Source: Treponema sp.
Lineage (GTDB): Bacteria > Spirochaetota > Spirochaetia > Treponematales > Treponemataceae
Direction of reading: 5' to 3'
NCBI GenBank assembly: GCA_017453705.1
Contig: JAFTEK010000212.1
Location: 1-5,196 of the forward strand
Length of the DNA stretch: 5,196 nt
Each line of letters begins with the position of its first letter. The stretch's first letter is position 1. A program made the position numbers and the translations under genes. Below are positions 1 through 3,083 of this stretch, in pieces. Below the pieces are notes generated by a model, which ran no database searches, was not told the DNA's origin, and saw only the letters and a program-made list of their open reading frames with translations.

Positions 1-11
1 AAGACAACAAA

Positions 12-58
12 GGCGTTGGTTCTTCCCTTACTGCAGGGACGGGGCCAGCGCCTTTTTT
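12..58 (+). terminator. Intrinsic terminator or attenuator hairpin
   Basis: The arm GGCGTTGG (12-19) pairs with CCAGCGCC (45-52). Pairing continues inward through several G-U pairs to TCCCT (24-28) with AGGGA (35-39), leaving a 6-nt loop and one bulged base. Six T follow (53-58). The stem is about 17 bp, longer than many simple terminators. It ends only 29 nt before the ATG at 88, leaving no room for a full promoter between them. It may therefore end an upstream gene, or act as an attenuator or riboswitch expression platform for the gene at 88. The upstream leader is outside the window, so these cannot be separated. Confidence 0.8.
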
Positions 59-87
59 GTTAATCTAAGCATTGTAAGGAGAAAACT

Positions 88-237
88 ATGGCAGACGCAA
101 AAGCACTGTATCCGAAGGTCGATTTCCTGTATCTCAGCGAGGACGACATGATTGCGGCCGGAGTCAAGGACATGGCCGGCTGCGGGCTTCCGGCGGCGGG
201 GGCCGCGTATGCCGCCGGGAACAGCGTCAGGAGGTAG
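88..237 (+). pseudogene. 5' fragment of ornithine cyclodeaminase-family gene
   Basis: The ATG has a good ribosome binding site (AAGGAG at 76-81, 6-nt spacing) and opens a 49-codon frame ending at TAG 235-237. The segment VDFLYLSEDDMIAAGVKDM (about residues 11-29) resembles the N-terminus of ornithine cyclodeaminase / tyramine oxidase subunit B-like proteins of the mu-crystallin superfamily, which are NAD(P)-dependent enzymes usually over 300 residues. The match seems to stop near residue 32 (about base 183). The remaining 17 codons are the complement of a GC-rich exported-protein gene read in reverse. The enzyme is thus missing its Rossmann fold and substrate residues and cannot be functional. 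The family call is from recognition of a short motif only. Confidence 0.55.
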
Positions 238-314
238 CCCGCCGCGACCGCGAGGGCTGCCGCCCTCCTCGCCGGGGAAGTGTATGTGCTCCCGCTGTGG
301 GTTCTGGATGTCAT
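180..314 (-). pseudogene. 5' fragment of exported-protein gene (signal peptide)
   Basis: On the minus strand an ATG (314-312) is preceded by TGAGGAGAAG (330-321; the GAGGAG core is 9 nt from the ATG) and by a good promoter. The encoded N-terminus is a clear Sec signal peptide: an n-region with R17-R18 (SPARRA), a hydrophobic core LAVAAGYLLTLFPAAYA (about 21-37) and an Ala-x-Ala type cleavage site near AYAAP (35-39). After about residue 45 the frame runs into the antisense of the cyclodeaminase fragment and continues to a stop at 60-62, so the mature protein is lost. The original product cannot be identified. A large surface protein, possibly Rhs-like, is conceivable from context only. Confidence 0.5.
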
Positions 315-353
315 GGCTGGCTTCTCCTCAAGGATGTTTTCTGTTATGCAGTT

Positions 354-383
354 AGTATTCGGTCTTATCATGGGAAATGTCAA
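354..383 (-). promoter_or_regulatory. Sigma70-type promoter for the minus-strand exported gene
   Basis: Read on the minus strand: a consensus -35 TTGACA (383-378), an 18-nt spacer, then AATACT (359-354), matching 4 of 6 in the -10 consensus. It lies about 40 nt upstream of the ATG at 314, leaving a short leader with the GAGGAG site at 329-324. The promoter appears intact and would now transcribe toward the antisense of the cyclodeaminase fragment. Confidence 0.55.
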
Positions 384-411
384 GGGCTTTGGGTGGATTC
401 TAAGAAAACCC

Positions 412-531
412 TTATTTTTGGCGGCGGCCTGCGCCTGCCTCAGGGGATTCTGCGCTTCCCGCCCGCTTGACAGGATGCCCCGTGGTCTGCATAATGTGCC
501 CTGGCTCTTTGAAATAGGTTTGTCTGGCACG
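412..531 (-). pseudogene. Possible 3' remnant of an upstream minus-strand gene
   Basis: A minus-strand frame reading ...YFKEPGHIMQTTGHPVKR... and ending at TAA (414-412) lies just upstream of the minus-strand promoter. Its GC-rich third positions resemble the housekeeping genes rather than the AT-rich toxin next to it. The frame stays open beyond 531, but there it passes into antisense of the Rhs tip, so any real coding part stops near 531. It could be the tail of a gene once located before the exported-protein gene. It is short and has no recognised motif, so chance is a real alternative. Confidence 0.15.
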
Positions 532-534
532 ACA

Positions 535-584
535 AACTGCCATTTGTACCACTACGCAGGCAACAACCCGGTCAGGTATATATT
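535..584 (+). pseudogene. Tip of an Rhs core domain, body missing
   Basis: The frame starting at 535 reads NCHLYHYAGNNPVRYI. This is the classic end of the Rhs-repeat-associated core (YxYxxNNPVxYxDPxG), which precedes variable C-terminal toxins in Rhs/YD-repeat proteins. The usual DPDG follows only after a frame change: in the +2 frame from 582 the sequence reads IDLDG. The Pro of DPxG, which belongs to the autoproteolysis region in Rhs proteins, is Leu here. Nothing upstream of about 535 resembles Rhs; the YD repeats and most of the core are gone. The piece is a displaced cassette end or recombination homology for a full-length rhs gene elsewhere. Confidence 0.65.
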
Positions 585-662
585 GACCTGGACGGGTTAC
601 AAGCAGAAGCTTGTCTTGATATTGAGAATTTTCAAGAACAGCTACAACTGATTGAGCGTAGC

Positions 663-1253
663 ATGCCTGAATTAGTTGTTCTCTCTGAAGCAACAGGAAT
701 AGCAGCAGGGCAATCAAAACTCCTCTCAAATTTGCTAAAATTAGGGAAAGCAAGTGTTATTGGAGGTATTGTTTTTTTCTGTCTGATGCTACAGGGGAGT
801 GAGGTCTCTTCTCCTGTAGCATCCAACGTTCTTTCTCCTAGTGAGTGCAAAGAACTTGTTGCTAAAATGCAAAGAGAAATAGATGGCATAATGTCTAAAG
901 ATAGGGGCAATAAAGCTTCTGAACAATATGCTCTTGTCGCCACTAGAGATGGAATATATCCAGATGTTCGCAATGGAACAGTGTATATGAAAAAGGGAGA
1001 TGTGTGGAAATATGGGCAGACGCACATACCTAAAGAGCGATATACTCAAGGATATTTGCTTTCTATTGGGGTAAAAAAGGTTACTGAATTCATCGGATTA
1101 CCAGAAGAAGTTTTAATTGTCGAAAAATTGAAACTTTACGGGTATTACATGGAACACGGTCATTTACCCCAGGAAATAAAATTTTTAGATAGAGCGAGAA
1201 GTTATAATGAAAGTAATAATAACCTCAGTAACGTCCCCCCTGTCTTCTTCTAG
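663..1253 (+). CDS. Orphan Rhs C-terminal toxin, putative URI/GIY-YIG-like nuclease
   Basis: A 196-residue frame from ATG 663. The same frame is open upstream and is continuous with the end of the Rhs core (IDLDG from 582), so this is the variable C-terminal region of an Rhs protein now lacking its carrier. Residues 29-43 (KASVIGGIVFFCLML) are hydrophobic and could be a membrane or translocation segment. The C-terminal domain (about 88-180) has YALVATRDGIYPDV, then KKGDVWKYGQT (110-120), ERYTQ (125-129), VEKLKLYGYYMEHGHLP (153-169). The Tyr / Tyr-Gly / Arg / Glu order resembles URI (GIY-YIG)-fold polymorphic toxins, possibly the Tox-URI2 type, so a DNA- or RNA-cleaving toxin is inferred. No strong ribosome binding site precedes ATG 663; the gene may be silent unless recombined onto an rhs body. 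Base composition is markedly AT-rich compared with the genes on either side. Confidence 0.6.
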   Translation: MPELVVLSEATGIAAGQSKLLSNLLKLGKASVIGGIVFFCLMLQGSEVSSPVASNVLSPSECKELVAKMQREIDGIMSKDRGNKASEQYALVATRDGIYPDVRNGTVYMKKGDVWKYGQTHIPKERYTQGYLLSIGVKKVTEFIGLPEEVLIVEKLKLYGYYMEHGHLPQEIKFLDRARSYNESNNNLSNVPPVFF

Positions 1254-1587
1254 GATACAGGCATGGATAGATGTCGAAGGAATGGAGAAAAACATAAAAA
1301 GAGCTGCCGAACTTGCGACGTTAGGCATAAGCCTGATTTGTGTATGGGAAGATGCCAAGTTTTTTAACTCAGATAAAGCTTGGTACTCCCGTAAGTATAA
1401 CAATTGGGGGTTCGGTGTTTACCTTGACCATGAATATGTATGCAGCTCGTCAAATTCAGAGGAGCTTACTGCATATATTTATGAGAAAATTCGTGACAGA
1501 ATAGGCGAGGTAAAAAATATCAAACGTTTTATCGGGATAAAGGACAGGAGCATTTTGGATGACGTATATGAATTGTTCAAAAAGTGA
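1207..1587 (+). CDS. Putative immunity protein to the Rhs toxin
   Basis: A 126-residue ORF overlaps the 3' end of the toxin gene by 47 nt in another frame. Small immunity genes sit immediately after the toxin in Rhs/CDI modules, so the assignment is by position. The protein has no signal peptide and looks cytoplasmic, with aromatic-rich middle segments (ICVWEDAKFF about 44-53; YNNWGFGVYLDHEYV about 64-78) and a charged C-terminal helix region (85-126). I do not recognise the family. The start at 1207 has only a weak upstream GAGAAG. An internal ATG at 1282 would remove the overlap, but GAAGGA there lies too close to the codon. Composition is AT-rich like the toxin, suggesting the two moved together. 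An intact immunity ORF beside a damaged toxin carrier would fit selection to keep immunity. Confidence 0.55.
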   Translation: MKVIITSVTSPLSSSRIQAWIDVEGMEKNIKRAAELATLGISLICVWEDAKFFNSDKAWYSRKYNNWGFGVYLDHEYVCSSSNSEELTAYIYEKIRDRIGEVKNIKRFIGIKDRSILDDVYELFKK

Positions 1588-1681
1588 AACCAACATAGCA
1601 GAAGCCTGTTGCAAAAACTATACAAGCAGCGTTTGACAAGGTTGGTTAAAGGTCATATTCCGCCTAGGAAACGGCTGTCGG

Positions 1682-1831
1682 TCAGCCCGACTCCCGCTCC
1701 ACGCGGACGGTCATGCGCACCGCGTCATATCCGGTGACATGAGCGCGGGAGCTTGCGGAACAAACGGCTGAGCCTGTCCTCGCATAGGAAGATACCGGTA
1801 AACCGTCAGAATATTTTCGCTTGAGTATGTT
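1682..1831 (-). pseudogene. Possible 3' fragment of an unidentified minus-strand gene
   Basis: The minus frame runs from just after a TAG (1834-1832) to TGA (1684-1682), 49 codons without a clear start. Its last part reads AHVTGYDAVRMTVRVERESG, with GC-rich third positions like the housekeeping genes in this window. This looks like the true end of a protein, while the first 15-20 residues look non-coding. A small stem, GGCTG/CAGCC (1673-1687), overlaps the stop. The family is not recognised. It may be the remnant of a gene interrupted by the rearrangements in this region, or chance. Confidence 0.25.
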
Positions 1832-1871
1832 CTACTGTTTTTGTCTGGTCTAGTGTAGCCGATTCAATTCA

Positions 1872-2042
1872 GCATACCAGCCCATACGTGAGACACACAC
1901 TATACGAGGTGTGAGGCAGACACACTGCGAGGTGTGAGGCACACACTATACGAGGTGTGAGACACACACTATACGAGGTGTGAGACAGACACTATGGTAG
2001 GTGTGAGATACACACCTTCCAGTATGGGTTTCTTGGTAATGC
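1872..2042. repeat. Imperfect inverted repeats flanking the 23-bp array
   Basis: The left arm GCATACCAG-CCCATAC (1872-1887) is the complement, with small gaps, of the right arm GTATGGG...TTGGTAATGC (2022-2042). The exact shared blocks are CCCATAC/GTATGGG and GCAT-ACCA/TGGTAATGC. The arms directly bracket the direct repeats, making a compact element of about 170 bp. No target-site duplication is evident and no transposase is present. It could be a MITE-like or recombination-site element, or a large cruciform. Confidence 0.4.
1888..2016. repeat. Tandem array of a 23-bp repeat, 5 copies plus a partial
   Basis: GTGAG recurs at 1888, 1911, 1934, 1957, 1980 and 2003, exactly 23 bp apart. Copies 1 and 4 are identical (GTGAGACACACACTATACGAGGT); copy 3 differs by one base, copies 2 and 5 by several, and copy 6 decays after GTGAGATACACACC. 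Across unit junctions the best copies form GTGTG-AGA-CACAC, a palindrome with a 3-nt centre, so the array is also a series of dyads about two helical turns apart. There are no unique spacers, so it is not a CRISPR array. Possible roles are a repressor-binding array, an iteron-like site or a variable-number repeat; none can be shown from sequence alone. Confidence 0.9.
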
Positions 2043-2093
2043 ATTGCTGGCTGTCCGCGAGGCTGACAGTTTGGTGTTATTGCGGTTTTCCAC

Positions 2094-2123
2094 TTGACGG
2101 AAAAGTGAAAACTATGTTAAACT
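2094..2123 (+). promoter_or_regulatory. rpmH operon promoter
   Basis: TTGACG (2094-2099, 5 of 6 to the -35 consensus), an 18-nt spacer, then TAAACT (2118-2123, 4 of 6 to the -10). Transcription would start near 2130, giving a leader of about 35 nt that ends in AAGGAG (2153-2158), 6 nt before the rpmH ATG. It lies about 80 bp after the last 23-bp repeat. Confidence 0.6.
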
Positions 2124-2164
2124 ACTGTCTACTATCGGAAAATCTTTACAATAAGGAGAAATAT

Positions 2165-2350
2165 ATGCTACGTACTTACCAGCCAAGCAAAGTAAAGCGC
2201 AACAGAAAATTTGGATTTCGTGCCAGGATGGCGACAAAGGGTGGTCGTCTCGTTTTGAAGAGGAGAAGGCAGAAGGGACGCTGGAAGCTTACCGTCTCTG
2301 ATGAGAAGAAGCCCTATCAGAACGGAAAGTGCAAGACCAAGACATGGTAA
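2165..2350 (+). CDS. rpmH: 50S ribosomal protein L34
   Basis: Structural protein of the large ribosomal subunit that binds 23S rRNA. The 61-residue product opens with [20 protein letters not shown] and continues [19 protein letters not shown] (21-39), the full L34 signature of a small Arg/Lys-rich protein. ATG 2165 is chosen because AAGGAG lies 6 nt upstream and it places the family N-terminus exactly; a longer upstream reading frame is not real. Most L34 proteins are about 44-51 residues. This one has an extra basic tail after KLTVSDEK ([13 protein letters not shown]). It is the first gene of the conserved cluster and lies just upstream of rnpA, the usual arrangement. Confidence 0.97.
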   Translation: MLRTYQPSKVKRNRKFGFRARMATKGGRLVLKRRRQKGRWKLTVSDEKKPYQNGKCKTKTW

Positions 2351-2361
2351 GCTTTGTTATT

Positions 2362-2396
2362 GCTGGTCGGACTGCTGCTAGGCAAGGCTGACCGGC
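2362..2396 (+). promoter_or_regulatory. Hairpin in the rpmH-rnpA gap
   Basis: GCTGGTCGG (2362-2370) pairs with CTGACCGGC (2388-2396), a 9-bp stem with two G-U pairs and a 17-nt loop. Only TGGGGTTTC follows, without a T-run, so it is not a standard terminator. It could partly end transcription, protect the rpmH message or mark a processing site, allowing far more L34 than RnpA to be made. The function is inference. Confidence 0.4.
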
Positions 2397-2420
2397 TGGG
2401 GTTTCTGGAGGCTTTCTTAT

Positions 2421-2428
2421 GGGGGTGA
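2421..2428 (+). promoter_or_regulatory. Ribosome binding site deciding the rnpA start
   Basis: GGGGGTGA matches 7 of 8 bases of the ideal GGAGGTGA and lies 7 nt (measured from GGGGG) before the GTG at 2433, which is in the rnpA frame. A rival signal, TGGAGG (2406-2411), points to ATG 2419, but that frame is not rnpA and closes after 27 codons. Confidence 0.5.
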
Positions 2429-2432
2429 GCTG

Positions 2433-2813
2433 GTGGGGCACAAAGAAGATGCGGTTCGCACAATGGGGCGGACAGGGCCTTTCAAGCGAAATGAGCACAT
2501 AAAGAAAGCCAGGGAAATTTCCAAACTTTACAAACAGGGAAACAAGGTGGGAACCTGGGGGGCAAAGCTTTTTTACAAGGAGAATGGACTGCCCCTCAAT
2601 CGGATTGCCTTTACGCTTCCAAGGGGGTACGGCAGGGCGGTGGACAGGAACAAGTCCAAGCGTCTTAGCCGTGAAGCCTATCGATTTTACAAGTCGCACC
2701 TGAACACCGGCTATGACCTGCTTTTGCTAGTTTACCCCGGAAATGATTCGTTCCATACGCGGTGCGGACAGCTGAAGACATTATGCAGGAAAGCGGGACT
2801 CATGAAGGATTAA
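2433..2813 (+). CDS. rnpA: Ribonuclease P protein component
   Basis: Protein subunit of RNase P; it assists the catalytic RNA in removing 5' leaders from precursor tRNAs. The 126-residue product has the family start FKRNEHIKKAREISKLYKQG (17-36), an aromatic strand AKLFYKEN, then RIAFTLPRGYGRAVDRN (57-73) and KSKRLSREAYR (74-84), the basic 'RNR' helix that contacts P RNA, and ends YDLLLLVYPG plus a C-terminal helix. The usual RNR is RNK here (72-74). The start is uncertain: GTG 2433 has a good ribosome binding site, while ATG 2463 would give 116 residues starting closer to the conserved region but lacks one. The 3' end overlaps yidD, suggesting translational coupling. Confidence 0.93.
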   Translation: MGHKEDAVRTMGRTGPFKRNEHIKKAREISKLYKQGNKVGTWGAKLFYKENGLPLNRIAFTLPRGYGRAVDRNKSKRLSREAYRFYKSHLNTGYDLLLLVYPGNDSFHTRCGQLKTLCRKAGLMKD

Positions 2814-3055
2814 GGGACACAGGCGGCTTGAGTGCAAGAGGGATTGCCACAGCCATGCTTATTGCCCCGATACGCATTTACCAGATGACTCTTTCCCCTG
2901 TGCTTGGGAATGTCTGTAGGTATACTCCTTCGTGCTCCCGCTATGCTGTCGAGGCGATACAAAAGCACGGGCCTGCCAGGGGGCTGGCTCTTGCTTTTGC
3001 CCGCATCCTGCGTTGCAATCCTTGGCATGAGGGTGGCTGGGATCCTGTTCCATGA
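2783..3055 (+). CDS. yidD: Membrane protein insertion efficiency factor
   Basis: Small membrane-associated protein that assists YidC in inserting nascent inner membrane proteins. Its signatures are IRIYQMTLSPVLGNVCRYTP (an amphipathic membrane-binding helix, then the first Cys), CSRYAVEAIQKHG, and the C-terminal ILRCNPWHEGGWDPVP; all three conserved Cys are present. The gene lies between rnpA and yidC, its standard place. The start is not settled. ATG 2783 (90 aa) overlaps rnpA by 31 nt. TTG 2828 (75 aa) and ATG 2855 (66 aa) fit the usual 70-90 residue range about as well, and none has a strong ribosome binding site. The conserved part begins near residue 26 of the 90-residue form, so the functional protein is intact whichever start is used. 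Confidence 0.93.
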   Translation: MQESGTHEGLRDTGGLSARGIATAMLIAPIRIYQMTLSPVLGNVCRYTPSCSRYAVEAIQKHGPARGLALAFARILRCNPWHEGGWDPVP

Positions 3056-3083
3056 CCACATAGAATAGAGGATAATTAAATAT

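Larger units (their letters stand above)
1588..2164. other. 577-bp intergenic stretch without an intact gene
   Basis: Contents in order: a weak hairpin just after the immunity stop (CAACA 1591-1595 with TGTTG 1607-1611, followed by CAAAAA); a short + strand frame KPVAKTIQAAFDKVG (1602-1646) ending at TAA, possibly a gene tail; a small hairpin GGCTG/CAGCC (1673-1687); a possible minus-strand gene tail (1682-1831); the 23-bp repeat array with flanking inverted repeats (1872-2042); a hairpin CTGTC/GACAG (2051-2068); and the rpmH promoter and leader (2094-2164). Composition changes from GC-rich (about 1660-1760) to mixed, consistent with several joined pieces. Confidence 0.6.

Noticed and set aside
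280..651. 123-residue + strand ORF as a gene
   Set aside because: Its first 85 residues are antisense to the minus-strand promoter and flanking region and look non-coding; only the last part before the frameshift is a real Rhs tip, and the remainder after it is out of frame.
1588..1616. Terminator after the immunity gene
   Set aside because: CAACA/TGTTG is only 5 bp with an 11-nt loop and is followed by A rather than T residues; too weak to call.
1888..2016. CRISPR array
   Set aside because: The 23-bp units are directly abutting with no unique spacers, and no cas gene is present.
2040..2164. Chromosomal origin next to rpmH, with TTTTCCACT (2086-2094) as a DnaA box
   Set aside because: A single partial match to TTATCCACA, no cluster of boxes, no AT-rich unwinding region and no dnaA in the window; rpmH adjacency alone is not enough.
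1994..2164. N-terminal extension of rpmH (118-residue form)
   Set aside because: The extension would run through the promoter and the last repeats, while ATG 2165 has a strong ribosome binding site and matches the L34 N-terminus.
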